Shown here: positions 1-10,690 of the stretch, in pieces
How positions within the stretch are numbered: position 1 is the stretch's first letter
Layout: each line of letters begins with the position of its first letter
Source: Melastoma dodecandrum
Lineage: Eukaryota > Streptophyta > Magnoliopsida > Myrtales > Melastomataceae
Direction of reading: 5' to 3'
Assembly (NCBI GenBank): GCA_029817715.1
Contig: JARUPY010000473.1
Location: 7,440,001 to 7,504,000 of the forward strand
Length of the DNA stretch: 64,000 nt
Translations under genes and position numbers: made by a program
The notes under the pieces: generated by a model
The model's database searches: none
Told to the model about the DNA's origin: nothing
What the model saw: only the letters and a program-made list of their open reading frames with translations

Positions 1-599
1 TGTTAATATTTGAGTAGACATCCCGGAGTTTGAAGGAAAACAAGATCTGAAAGAGTTCGTCCACTAGCTTCAATCGATTGAGCGAATATTTTAGGATAAG
101 GAAATCTCGGAAGATCGCCACTCGAAAGATCGCCAAGTGAATGTAGCAACTTTGAGACTCTGGAAGTATGCGAGTCTATGGTAGGATAACCTTAATCTTC
201 AGTGTCGAAGAGAAGGAAATGAGAAGATTCGCTCATGGGAAAGGATGAAGCAATAAATGAGGAAGTGATTTCTTCCTAAGTGCTATCGACAAGACATATT
301 CCTAAAGCTGAATTCGTTATAGCAAACATCGAGTGTAACGAAGCACATTCACGAGTTTGAGAAGTTGATGATACAAAGCAGACCATCGCTAGATACCTAA
401 GAGGGCCGAAACAACACGTAGCCGAAGCAGTAGAGCTTCAACCTTTTTGGAGTTTCTTAGACGTTTACAATCTTGCCCACAAGGTTGTGAAGCATTAAGA
501 AAAGAGGGTGAGTACAAGAGTGACTATGAGGGCGATGCCTTTCAGCAAAGGGAGTGCGTCTTCGAGAGCCAACCCATTGATGGACAAGGGAAAAGCGAA

Positions 600-800
600 G
601 GTGGACCTTCATCCCCCACCTGCCAATGTTGGAGCGAATAAGTGTTTCAAGTGCTAAGGGTTTGGACACATGGCTGCAAAGTGTCCTAATCGACGAACGA
701 TAACTATCATGGAGAACCTAGATGAAGAGGAGTTGGAGCATCAACCAGGCGAACCTATTTAGTACGTTGAAGAAGAGTATGTGGAGGAGTCTGATGAGGG
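600..800 (+). pseudogene. gag zinc-knuckle remnant (CCHC with in-frame stop)
   Basis: Bases 643-690 translate to a C-x2-C-x4-H-x4-C nucleic-acid-binding knuckle (Cys-Phe-Lys-Cys, then Gly-Phe-Gly-His, then Cys). The codon just after the second Cys is TAA at 655-657, where related knuckles usually carry Gln, so a CAA to TAA change is likely. An acidic Glu/Asp-rich stretch follows, as in the linker between gag and protease of these elements. The upstream gag body cannot be read in any one frame. Confidence 0.75.
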
Positions 801-889
801 AGAGCTCTTGGTAATTCGAATAGCTATCACGCAAATGTTGTGGCCGAAGAAGACGACCAGCGAGAGAAAATCTTCCAAACTCGTTGCAC

Positions 890-1225
890 CGTATGAGGAA
901 ATGTTACCAAGTGATAGTCAACAGTGGGAGTTGTACTAATGTAGCTTCTCCCACTATGGCCGAGAAATTGAAGCTATCGACCAATCCGCATCCTCGACCA
1001 TACAAGCTTCCATGGTTGAGCAAGGAGACTGATGTGAGAGTAACAAAGCAAGTTCTGGTGTAACTGAGTATTGGAAAGAACTATCAGGATACCATCACGT
1101 GTGATGTAGTACCTATGGACGCTTGTCACCTATTATTGGAGAGGCCATGATAGTTAGATCGACACGCAATACATGACGGGTTCAGGAATACTTATTCCAC
1201 TCTTAACCAGTAGAAGATCGCCATT
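890..1225 (+). pseudogene. Retropepsin (aspartic protease) remnant
   Basis: The frame around 914-1165 carries the protease landmarks of plant gypsy elements: a Ser-Gly-Ser-Cys-Thr-Asn-Val-Ala-Ser active-site loop, then a Lys-Gln-Val-Leu-Val strand, then a His-Leu-Leu-Leu motif before the family's Arg-Pro. The expected catalytic Asp before Ser-Gly is AAC (Asn) at 920-922. Stops interrupt at about 939, 1061 and 1150. The protein would have matured the Gag-Pol polyprotein; this copy cannot. Confidence 0.75.
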
Positions 1226-1437
1226 CTTCCCCTCTCAATGACGACTACGATTACTCTAAGCGAGCAGGAGTCCGGTTCGATCCATGTTGAGTTGACTCAG
1301 GCGATTCACTGCGAAAGACAGATCTACATGATGATGTTGTTCGAGAGAGTAGAAGAACAAACTTTGACCATACCTCCTGAGGTTCGAAAGCTCCTTCTAG
1401 AGTTTGCGGACGTGTTTTCAGAGGTGGAATTCCACCT

Positions 1438-2130
1438 TTGAGGGATACACAGCACCAAATCGACCTCATTCTCGGAGTGTCATTGCCTTTCCGTCCAGCT
1501 TACCGATGCAACCCGGACGAGGCGAGAGAGCTGCATCGTCAAGTCGAAGAGCTCATTAAACATGGTTTTGTTCGGGAGAGTCTTAACCCCTGTTTTGTCC
1601 CAGCAATCCTTGTTCCCAAGAAGGATAGCTCGTGGCGACGACAGCCGAGCGACCAAACAAATCACCATCAAGTACAAGTTTTCAATACCTCGATTGGACG
1701 ATACGCATGACGAATTGCATGGATCAATTGTATTTTCAAAGGTAGACTTGAGAAGCTCCTACCATAAGATCCGAATGAGAGAATGAGACGAGTGGAAGAC
1801 TGCGTTAAAGACCAAGTTCGGTCTCTATGAGTGGATGGTCATGCCATTTGGACTCTCGAATGCACCTAACACCTTCATGTGACTGACGAATCAAGTATTT
1901 TGTCCTTTCATTAGAAAGTTTGTTGTCATATATTTCGATAACCTTCTTGTGTATAGTCACAGTTAAAGAGAGCATTTTGATCATCTCCGACAGTTGTTTG
2001 AGAAGCTAAGAGAGCAGCAATTGCATTGAAACAACAAGAAGTGTGAGTTCATGATGTCGATATTAGTCTTTCTCGACTATGTTAGGTCGGGAGAAGGCAT
2101 TCGAGTCGACGACACTAAGGTCTAAGCTAT
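1438..2130 (+). pseudogene. Reverse transcriptase remnant, Ty3/gypsy
   Basis: An RT domain is readable through several frames. It opens with the primer-proximal segment (His-Gln-Ile-Asp then Pro-Tyr/Ala-Tyr-Arg) and a '[16 protein letters not shown]' stretch. It continues with [14 protein letters not shown] at about 1735-1785, then [19 protein letters not shown] at about 1810-1870. The catalytic box at 1931-1942 reads Tyr-Phe-Asp-Asn instead of Tyr-x-Asp-Asp. In-frame stops lie near 1785, 1880 and 1965, and there is a frameshift near 1640. It is inactive. Confidence 0.88.
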
Positions 2131-2136
2131 TCGGGA

Positions 2137-2660
2137 TTGGCTTATGCCCAAATAAGCCCACGACGTGCAAGTTTCCATAAGCTTGCCTCATTCTATCGGA
2201 GATTCATTAAGGACTTTAGCACTATTGTAGCCCCTGTGATTGAGTGCTTGAAAGGAACGACCTTCGAGTGGTCGACGGCAGCCAAGTCAAGTTTCGAGCA
2301 ACTTAAGCGGCACTTGAGTGAAGCACATGTGTTAGCTCTTCTCGATTTCAAGAAGGTATTCAAAGTTGTATATGACCTCTAGAATTGGCATTGGCGGAGT
2401 GCTTTTACAAGAGGAAAAACCAATCGCCTAGTTCAATGAGAAGTTGGGATGTGCTCGACTAAACTACCCTACATACGATAAAGAGTTCTATTTTATTGTT
2501 CGAGCCTTGGAGTCGTGGAGTCACTACTCACTACCGAGAGAGTTTGTCCTTCACACTGATCACAAAATATTGAAGTACATCAATGGAGGGGAAAAACTCA
2601 ATCGCAGGCATGCCAATTGGGTGGAGTTTCTTCACTCCATCACACGTTCATGTTAAAGCA
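2137..2660 (+). pseudogene. RT connection and RNase H remnant
   Basis: At 2160-2380 the RT connection is visible: a Phe-His-x-Leu-Ala-Ser-Phe-Tyr-Arg-Arg-Phe-Ile motif, then Phe-Glu-Trp and a Phe-Glu-x-Leu-Lys helix. At 2444-2656 the RNase H core follows, with the gypsy signature of Asn-Tyr-Pro-Thr-Tyr-Asp-Lys-Glu and the Thr-Asp-His-Lys motif near 2560. A frameshift near 2380 and a stop near 2655 break it. The role would be degrading the RNA strand during reverse transcription. Confidence 0.85.
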
Positions 2661-2752
2661 TAAGTCAAGTTTGAAGAATGCGTAGTAGATGCGTTGTCGA
2701 GGAAGTCGAGTCTGGTGGCTAGAATGGAGTCGAAAAGCTCATTGGGTTCGAG

Positions 2753-3460
2753 TTGCTAAAGGAGTTGTACTTAACCGACATAAACTCTGGAGAAAGCTCA
2801 GGATCCTTACAACCTAGTCGACGGATTGCTGTTTCGAGGTGTCAAGTTGTGCATCCCACGGAGTTCCATAAGAGAGTTGTTGATTCACGATGTGCATGGA
2901 GAAGGACTTACAAGATACTTTGGAGCCCAGAAAACTCTCGAGATGTTACAAGAGCAATTCTATTGGCCGAAGATGGTTAGGACGTCAACCAGATGATTCA
3001 ATGATGCGCTACTTGTCAACGAGAGAAGAGTCATATCCAGCCACAAGGTATGTACACCCCGTTACCAGTTGCCAATTGGCCTTGGGAACACATGAGCATG
3101 GATTTCTTCCTAGGATTACCATGCACCCAGCGACGAAAGGACTCAATCATGGTAGTCGAGGATCGATTCTCGAAGATGGCTCAGTTTATTCCCTTCAAGA
3201 AGACGGACGATGCTTTACTTTTGGGAAGTTATTCGACTACATGGAGTGCCTTCATCGATCGAGTCAGATCGAGATGCCAGGTTCTTGAGCTATTTTTGGA
3301 AGACATTATGGCATAAGCTCAGCATGAAGCTCTTGTTAAACAACACTAGTTCTCATCCGCAAACTGATGGGCAAATTGAGGCTGTGAATCGAACTATGGG
3401 AGCAATACTCCGAACAATGGTGTCCAAGAATCAGAAGGATTGAGATATCATGCTCGTCCA
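2753..3460 (+). pseudogene. Integrase remnant (HHCC plus DDE core), Ty3/gypsy
   Basis: The zinc-binding N-terminal part is recognisable but frameshifted around 2870-3010 (leucine/His-rich 'REL.IHD.HGEGL', then the 'FYWPKM' landmark). The catalytic core starts at about 3055 with the Trp-Glu-His-Met-Ser-Met-Asp-Phe segment holding the first Asp. The second Asp lies in 'SDRDARF' near 3255. A '[13 protein letters not shown]' stretch with the catalytic Glu is near 3355-3400. Three frames are needed to follow it. The family inserts the cDNA copy into the host chromosome; this copy is dead. Confidence 0.87.
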
Positions 3461-3469
3461 AGGTAGTGT

Positions 3470-4032
3470 ACGGGGTTAACACGATGATTCCAGTTAAACA
3501 TTTACCGTTGCCTGAGAAGGGTTGAAGAGATGATGAAGTTGCACAAGAAGTCTCGTACAATCATTATGCAGCAGAATGAGAAGTACAAGGCCAAGGTTAA
3601 TTGAGGTCGACGGGAAAAAGTCTTTCACCCCAGTAACTTGGTGTGGAATCATCTGTAGAATGAGCGATTCCCTGCTAGCCGAAAGAATAAGCACATGCTA
3701 AGGGTTGATGGACATTTCCGAGTCGTTGAGAAGGTCAACAACAATGTTTACAAGATCTATTTACCTGGAGAGTATGGGGTCTTTAGGACAAATCTTCTTC
3801 AGCAAAGGGAAGATGATGCGAGATAGAAAGGCCTGAGCGACTAGGGAAGATGATTGCATCGACCGGGCGACAAGCTGGTTTCACGCAACTAGAGTGGAGG
3901 AATCGAGCGATGGACAAAGGAGCGAAGCTATCAGGCGACGGGAATCTCGTCGATCGAGTGGCAGCTGAAGAAACGAGAAACCAAGCGACGGGCACCCCAA
4001 GGGACCGGTACGATCTGACGGTTCAGGTCTGA
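3470..4032 (+). pseudogene. Integrase C-terminal tail of the gypsy element
   Basis: After the core, 3560-3800 encodes the tail seen in plant gypsy polyproteins: a 'FP..RKNKH..RVDG.FRVVEKVNNN.YKI.LPGEYG' pattern (the beta-barrel that follows the DDE core). The stretch is followed by an Arg/Asp-rich linker to about 4032. I see no convincing chromodomain in this copy. Stops near 3600, 3657 and 3825 break it. Confidence 0.65.
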
Positions 4033-4600
4033 TAACGTGCCACCCAAGGACAGCCTGCTCCACCAATCTTATTAGATATTATCGGGGGAAATAATATATT
4101 TCCCTTTCTTATCTTCATATTTTATTATCTTATCTTTTATTTTTATTTTTGTTTCTTTGGGCAACATATATATGCCCTTAACCTGTAAACCTTGAGGACA
4201 GCTTATCTTCAAATAACAATTAACCCCTAGAAACTCTTTGAGTCTCTCTTTCTCTTATCACTCGGTAGATTCCGTTTGTGGAGAAGCATTCAATGCTCCC
4301 ATGTTGCGTAGCTCTATCTGGTCGTGGTGTCGTTCCACCTCGAGTCCAAATACGGTGGTGTTGTGACTGTATCCATACACTGTCCGAGCAGGGTATGTTC
4401 ATTATTCGGTGGTGGCTTACCTTGTATTTAAAAGTTGGCGCGTCGTTATCTGTTATTTTCCTGTTTGTCGCCCCTACCAGTCCCTCGACATTGTGATTCA
4501 TTCTATCGTCGAGGAAATGAATGATCCCATCCCGTCTCGCATCTACTTGGATCAAAGCAGTGTGGAAGCGGAGTTTAGCTTCGAGCAACAGGGTCGACGG
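4033..4600 (+). repeat. Candidate 3' LTR of the first gypsy element
   Basis: Immediately after the pol tail the DNA becomes non-coding and AT-rich, with a TATATATG box at about 4167 followed by a CT-rich leader, as in plant LTR U3/R regions. It would begin at the TGATAACG at 4032 and may end just before a tRNA-Met-like TGGCATCA at 4602. The mate LTR is outside the window, so both ends are inferred and no target duplication can be tested. Confidence 0.4.
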
Positions 4601-4610
4601 TGGCATCATA

Positions 4611-6410
4611 AATAGGTTACTTGTAATTAGGCACGTGTAAATGTTGGTTGACAGTATTGAAAGCTAAAATGAACTTGTCATCTCCAAAGAAAACTAATAT
4701 TAGGTATCAGCTTCTTCTGTCATCTCTCATCCTCATTCTTTGTCTGTGCAATCAAGAAATAGATTAGTCCATCCTTATCCAGCTTGTCCTCCATCATAAT
4801 TCTGACCGATGGTGTTTGAAGCACGCTGACGTGCCCTTGTTGTCATGAAATTAGAGGAGATAAGTAGTGACCTTGACCGCTATTGCATGTTGTTTTGGTA
4901 GGTGATTTTGCGTGCATCCCTGCCATTCAGGAGCCCCTCCCTAATTAAGTATTAGAAGCTCCAAGGTAGGAGTTGAGGTTTCACGAATCATGTTCCCTTC
5001 TATTGGCCAGTGTCTGAATACAAAATTTGTTCTTCACGCGATTTTTACCTGTGCTTAACCTTTCAGGCAGGGGTCTTGACATTTTACCTGTGCTTAACCT
5101 ACTCGTTGATTGGCCTGGAGAAAATAGGAGGTGTTATGATAAAATATCATATGCACGAGTACTAATGACTTTCAAAGCTGACAGATTTTCGATTGCTGGT
5201 GGTGATCATGATGATCAACAAGTCTTTAAGGCGGCTCCTATTTTGGATGTTATTCAGTCCGTGGTCGGGTTACGATAGAAATTGTGATGCGGGTACGGTG
5301 CGGAAATGGATGAAGTGGTATGATGTTGGGGTGGATGATAGGGTATGGTGTAGGGATGGATGATGAGGTATCGTCAAAAGAGTGTTATTATGGATTGTGG
5401 ACGAACTAAGGAACAAGGATAGAACGACGAATGAGCGACTGAAATACGAACTAGGGTAAGATAAAAAGGGTAGATTAATATTCCACCTCCACGGATGTAG
5501 ATACACCGTCATAAACGATGAACTCAGATATACTCTGTTGGACACGGATACAACAACACAGCAATGGATGAAGGTGAGGACGAGGTATGACTCATTGGAT
5601 ACAAATGCACCACCATAGGATGACACACTCAAACTCAGACCGGACTTGGAATACACCAACGAAGGTGAAAGTCACAAATCTAACCGAAAAAATTGATTTC
5701 AATTCTGAATAATGCCTTCATTGTTGCAAGGGTGCCTTTCATACGGGGTTGTCAAGACAAAATCATAAATGAACTACAATGAACCTAGGAAAATGCATAT
5801 AATGCGAAATACATGAACTAGTTATAAATGACTTATTAGGAATGGATGATACTTAAAAAAGATGTATAAATTTAATGAAATTCATGATGGAAAATGGAAG
5901 ACATACACTAGTCGAGATCCTTGTTTTGTCTTTCAAAGAAGTAAAGAATCAATGTTGAATGCTCATAGATAAGGAGTTGGGCATTTGGACTCCTCTCGAC
6001 CAGCTGCTTTGACTAATTATCTTCTCACTCAATTAGGCGACTTCATGCTGATTGACACCGATTTGAGTCGACGTAGGCGGAAACTTGGGTGCGACGATGA
6101 CCATCCTTGTATCAAGTGAAATTTAACATTGATGAAAAAGGTACTTTCTCCATCTCTGCCGTTGGATAAAGGGATTACATAAAAGTGCAAAGTACATGTT
6201 TCTTACATCAAGATAATCATGTTTCAACAGTGTTTTTTTGGAATATACATCTTTCGTTGTTGCAATTGGCATAATAGAAAGTTTGTTGATGATAAGTAGA
6301 AGAGAGATATAATATTGACAACGAATCAGGTGCATTCACCATCTCCCGGAAAACAAAAGCCAGCTGAAGGAGCCTGATGATGAAGGCCTGTCATCAATAA
6401 AAGAAAAGAT
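4611..6410. other. Intergenic stretch without recognisable gene
   Basis: No ORF here resembles a known family on either strand. The only clear internal structure is a short tandem duplication at 5043-5100. ORFs at 5027-5278 and, on the - strand, 5270-5659 are low in coding character and unrelated to anything I recognise. A lone CTCGAC-rich patch near 5990-6070 is unexplained. Confidence 0.5.
5043..5100. repeat. 39-bp spaced direct duplication
   Basis: The 19-mer TTTTACCTGTGCTTAACCT occurs at 5043 and again at 5082, exactly 39 bases apart. This is a two-copy tandem duplication with a diverged right half. Confidence 0.8.
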
Positions 6411-6413
6411 TGA

Positions 6414-6602
6414 GGCAATGTTCAAGGAGCTCTGAGCTGTCTTCACCATGATTGTTCTCCAGTGATTGTTCATCGAGACGTAAAATCAACGTACATCCTG
6501 CTCAATTCGAGAAAAGAGGCGTATGTTATCTTTTTTGGACTTGCCAAATTCATGTTCGATGGCGAATCATCAGAGAACATGCCGGTGATTGCATGTTACT
6601 AG
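6414..6602 (+). pseudogene. LRR receptor-like kinase fragment (catalytic loop only)
   Basis: In one frame, 6426-6600 encodes the catalytic loop of a plant LRR receptor kinase of the BAM/CLAVATA1 type: '[19 protein letters not shown]', then an 'ILLNS' segment, an Ala-Tyr-Val strand, and Phe-Phe-Gly-Leu-Ala-Lys-Phe. The HRD Asp is present. The metal-binding DFG motif reads Phe-Phe-Gly. The frame is closed by TGA at about 6411 and TAG at about 6600. The N-lobe, LRRs and C-lobe are absent, so it is a short captured or decayed fragment with no neighbouring kinase exons. It is about 62 codons long. Confidence 0.8.
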
Positions 6603-6650
6603 GTTAAGGCTAAAATCCTATTCTCGGACTCCCGTGAGTTCGGACATGTC

Positions 6651-6945
6651 ACCGCCGGTATTTGTCAACTATTCAGACATACCGGCAAGCTGTTCAGACA
6701 TGTGCGCGCCTTTTTAGACATGTCATTTTACTGTTGAGACATGTGCATGTCTTGTCCATACAATCCTTTCACTATTAATACATATACATCCATTAATCGT
6801 ATATGTCATTTCGGTGTTAATACATGTGCATCAACTGTTCTTACATACCAGTTATTCGTTACTACATGTGCATCCATTAATCTTACATGTCAGTTCATTA
6901 TTAATACATGTTCAATGTTCATATACATCATCAATCTTTAACGAA
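6651..6945. repeat. 21/42-bp minisatellite
   Basis: Units beginning TTAATACATG/TTCAGACATG recur. The 42-bp higher-order period is exact over 6775, 6817, 6859 and 6901, and each 42-mer is two diverged 21-mers built on ACATGTGCAT. About 13 of the 21-bp units can be followed leftwards to about 6651, where the core is CAGACATG. Because 42 is divisible by three, a spurious + strand ORF (6741-6941) runs through it with a 14-residue peptide repeat. Confidence 0.85.
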
Positions 6946-8539
6946 CATACGTAAAACTGCTTAGGCTTTAAGCAATCAATTAGTGCTTTTACGAGAAAGC
7001 GTAAATGTCATTTTCTTTAAAGTAAAATATTTAATACTTAATAAAAAGTCACATAAAGATCGTGACATATATTTGTTTAATACTGTTCGCGTAGGAAACG
7101 GATCATGTCGGAAATATTTGGCAATAAAACTCACAGGGATTGTAAATGTGGTTGCCAGTAAGTAATTGAAGAAATATGATTGAATGCAAACGTTTTTACA
7201 CAAAGTAAAGAAAGCTTACAGCCATAAAAATGAAAATAAGGACGGTGGTGAGATCGTACACTGGCTACTGTGCTCCGTAGACTTGGAACGGGGACGTAGA
7301 CTTGAACGGTGAAAGAAGTCGTGGACTTCACACTGGGCACTTCGGACTCGAGAATCTGGTCAGCGTAGCCGTGGACCTGGTGACAGAGCGCTGTAGACTT
7401 GCACTCCTCGGACGGCAGGACTTAGCTGCTGGGCTTGGTGGATGGGCTGTGGTCGAATATAGAGGCGGACGTGGATACCAAGGTTACGGTGGCTCACCCT
7501 GGTGGCGGTTTCGAAGGCGGAGAAGTGTACCGGGACTACGGTTGCTCGTTCTAGCGTTAGAGTCGAAGGCGGAGAAGTGTACCGGGAGTACGGTTGCTCG
7601 TCCTGGCATTGGAGTCGAAGGCGGAGAGTTGTTACCAGAGCTACGGTTGCTAACTCTGATGGTGGCGCTGAAGGCCAATGAAACCTTAGGGGTTTCGCCC
7701 AGGCTGGGGAATCCTAACAACTAAACTAAGGGGTGACGAGCAAGATAAGCTTCTGTTGGCTGATTTGATCGTGATTTTCTCTGAGGGAGATCTTCCCCTT
7801 TTATATTTGGTCTGTTACAACCTTCTGAAGATCTTCCAGACTCAACTACCCCCAAGAATCTCGGAGCTAACTAACTTCCACTCGTGTAAACGTAGGTCGT
7901 AGACTCCTTTGACTTTGGGTTTAATTGATTGTCTTCTAAGACGTGTGCTAACATATGCGTGGGTTGCAAGTCCCATTTATCTCGGGGCTATGGAACCATT
8001 CCCTTTGACACGTGTCCTTTGCAGGCGCAGGCTCGTAGACTTCCCTGATTACGGGGTAACTACTTGCCCCTGTAGACTTCCTTTGCCATATAGCCCGTGT
8101 AGACTACAGACGCAGGCCTGGTGCATTCAACCTTGTCATGGGCTTCATGCCTATTATAGGCGTTTTGTCAGAGTTATGCCCAAGATTGGTCCAAGATAAC
8201 CCTCATGTTAATCGCATGTCAACAAATACATAATGGTGCTAAATATGAATTGAAATTTAATAAATTAATTTCTATGTATAAATCACATGTTCTTTCATCA
8301 TGACCCTAAATACTTACCAAACATGACTAGCGAAGAATATTTTTTTTCTTTTCTTCTACAAAACCCTCCCTCATGTATGTCCATCATTCTTGTCCGTCTC
8401 TTCCCCCACCAACTTGCGACCTGACTTTACCACTACCCCAAATTTTATGATGATAATAATAATAATAAATACATAAAAGTAAGTCGATATTAAGTGGAAG
8501 AAGAACATTTAAGAGGGGTATTTAAATCTTCATAATTGT
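6946..8539. other. Gene-less region with GTAGACTT motifs
   Basis: No credible gene. The motif GTAGACTT/GTAGACT recurs irregularly between about 7275 and 8110, around the 52-bp array. A possible TATA box (TTTTATATTTGG, about 7799) and the CG-poor leader after it suggest an LTR fragment, but no mate, primer site or polyprotein piece supports that. A short (TAA)n run sits at 8453-8470. Confidence 0.4.
7459..7676. repeat. 52-bp tandem repeat, about four copies
   Basis: Copies start at 7459, 7511, 7563 and 7615, an exact 52-bp period. The shared core is TCGAAGGCGGAGAAGTGTAC, followed by a G-rich CGGGA-CTACGGTTGCTCG segment. The first copy is the most diverged. Fifty-two is not a multiple of three, so the long + strand ORF across it (7302-7724) changes peptide phase in each copy and is unlikely to be a protein gene. 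Confidence 0.88.
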
Positions 8540-8619
8540 GTGAATGCAAGCGTTGAGAATCAAGAAAGTGTTAAACTATACCATCGACCGTCTACCTGTC
8601 TATCTATGTCCATATATTG

Positions 8620-9300
8620 TTTGTACCAACCCGAATTACTCCATATGGACTTATTTTGTCCAACAAAAACACAAAGTCTAGGAGGTAAATGTTATGGATT
8701 AGTTGTGATAGACGACTTTTCCAGATTCACTTGGGTTAAATTTTTAGCTCACAAGAGTGACGCGTTTACAACATTTGAAACTTTAGTCAAACAACTTCAA
8801 AATGAGAAAAGTGTTTCTATACGAAGCATAAGAACGGATCATGGTACCGAATTTGAGAACCATGACTTTACTTCATTTTGTGAAGAATATGGTATTAATC
8901 ATAATTTCTCTACTCCATACACTCCACAACAAAGTGGAGTTGTAGAGCGAAAGAATAGAACCTTACAGGACATGGCGAGAACCATATTACTGGAAAGTAA
9001 GGTTGCTAAAAATCTTTGGGCTGATGGTGTAAGCACAACATGCTACATCTCAAATTGAGTTCATTTGAGATACTCCTTAGGTAAAACGTCTTATGAGTTA
9101 TATAAAGGTAGAAAACCTAATATCTCATACTTCTATCCATTTGGAAGTAAGTGTTATATCTTGAGATCCATAAAAGATGGTGTTGGAAAATTTGATGCTC
9201 GATCTAATGAGGGCATATTCTTAGGATATTCTCTCATGAGCAAAGCATATAGCGTCTTTAATAAAAAGGACTCTAACAATCGAGGAGTCCATCAATGTTA
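8620..9300 (+). pseudogene. Ty1/copia integrase core
   Basis: The core opens at about 8632 with His-Met-Asp-Leu-Phe, holding the first catalytic Asp. 'DDFSRFTWVKFLAHKSDA' follows, then Arg-Thr-Asp-His-Gly-Thr-Glu-Phe near 8835 (second Asp) and Val-Val-Glu-Arg-Lys-Asn-Arg near 8940 (catalytic Glu). All three DDE residues are intact. A TGA at 9056-9058 interrupts at the Asn-x-Val position where Arg is usual. The 'GRKPNISYFYPFGSKCYI' C-terminal segment continues in the same frame to about 9290, where it shifts. The N-terminal HHCC domain is lost. Confidence 0.92.
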
Positions 9301-9599
9301 AAGTTGATGATTCTCCGACACAGGAGGAAAATGCCGTGGAAGCAGCAACATAACCCTCAACTGCAGTATCAAATGAAAAGTCACAGCAAATGATTGCTGA
9401 AAGTAATCCGAATGGAAACTCTGTAACAGACGTACAACAAGTTCCTGCTGCATTCACTGAAAATAATACTGATGATTTTCAGGATAAACAAATATAGGAT
9501 CGTGTTCCTTCTTTATATAAGAAAAAACATCCTATTAACCAAGCGTAGGATCATTGCATACAGGAGTGCGAACCTGACATAAATCAAGTCTGTACTGCG

Positions 9600-10690
9600 A
9601 ACACTCCGCTTTTATCTCTCAAAAGGAACCTCAAGACATTGATGATGCGCTTGATGATCCAAACTGGATCCTCGCAATGCAAGAGGAACTAAAGAAGTTT
9701 GAGAGAAACAAAGTTTGACATTCAGTACCTAGACCAAATGATCGTTCCATTATTGGAACAAAATGGGTATTACGTAATAAACTTGATGACTCTGGAAATG
9801 TTGTGAGGAACAAAGCCAGACTTGAAGCAAAAAGTTACTCTCAAGAGGAGGGTAACGATTATGATGAGACGTTCGCTCCTATGGCGCGTCTTGAAGCAAT
9901 ACACTTACTTCTAGCGTATGCTTGCTATAATAATTTCAAGTTATTTCAAATAGATGTGATAAGTGTATTCCTCAATAGTGATCTAAAAGAGGAAGTGTAT
10001 GTTGAACAACCTCCTGGATTCACCGATCCGAAATATCGTAATCATGTTTATAAGCTATCTGAAGCTTTGTACGGACTTAAGCAAGCTCCGAGAGCTTGGT
10101 ACAAAAAACTTAGTTCCTTTCTTATAAGAAAGGGATATAGGCGTGGAAAAATAGACACAACCTTGTTTCTCAAGAAACAAGTAGCTAATCTTTTAGTCGC
10201 TCAAATATATGTGGACGACATTATATTTGGTTCAACTAATGAATAACTATGCACTGAATTCTCTATTTTTATGAAAGAAGAATTTGAAATGAGTCTCATG
10301 GGAGAACTAACCTTCTTCCCTGTACTTCAAATTAAGCAAACTATAGATGAAAGTTTTATTCATCAAGAAAAGTATCGCAAACAACTACTTCAGAAATTTA
10401 GTCTTGAGAATGCTAAACCTTTATCAATTCCTATTGGCAGTAGTATCAAAATTGATAGAGATGAAGGAGGAAAAGAAGTTGATTCCAAACTATATAGAAG
10501 CATGATGGGGTCATTACTCCATCTTACTGCTTCTACACCTGATATTATGTTTAGCGTATGCTTATGCGCTAGATATCAGTCTGCTCTAAAAGAGTCACAC
10601 CTTGCTGTAGTTAAGAGGATATTTCGATATCTCGCAGAAACTGTCAGCTTAGGTCTATGGTATCCCAGAGGACCGTTGTGGATCCTGTAG
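9600..10690 (+). pseudogene. Ty1/copia reverse transcriptase
   Basis: The domain begins near 9625 (Asp-Pro-Asn-Trp, then 'AMQEELKKFERN') and runs in one frame with a TGA at about 9716 and TAA at 10244. Landmarks are 'YSQEEGNDYDETFAPMARLE', 'FQIDVISVFLNSDL', 'PPGF', 'LYGLKQAPRAWY' and the intact Tyr-Val-Asp-Asp catalytic box near 10209-10220. The thumb/connection at 10271-10650 includes 'MSLMGELTFF' and 'YRSMMGSLLHLTASTPDI'. The TAA sits where Gln would be expected. Except for these stops it is one of the better preserved polymerases in the window. Confidence 0.93.

Larger units (their letters stand above)
1..4610 (+). mobile_element. Decayed Ty3/gypsy LTR retrotransposon (5' end outside window)
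   Basis: Reading rightwards, pieces of gag (zinc knuckle near 640), retropepsin, reverse transcriptase, RNase H, integrase and an integrase tail appear in the order PR-RT-RH-INT. That order is typical of Ty3/gypsy rather than Ty1/copia. Every domain is split by stops and frameshifts, so no functional protein can be made. The wording of the protease (a Gly-Ser-Cys-Thr-Asn motif) and the integrase tail resembles chromovirus-type gypsy polyproteins of plants. The left LTR and most of gag lie before the window. A 3' LTR candidate follows at about 4033. Confidence 0.9.

Noticed and set aside
6741..6941. 66-codon + strand ORF with a repeated Cys/Thr/Ile peptide
   Set aside because: It is a read-through of the 42-bp minisatellite, whose period is a multiple of three; no start context or family supports it.
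7302..7724. 140-codon + strand ORF with Gly/Arg-rich segment
   Set aside because: It crosses the 52-bp tandem array, where each copy falls in a different phase; the peptide shows no consistent repeat or domain.
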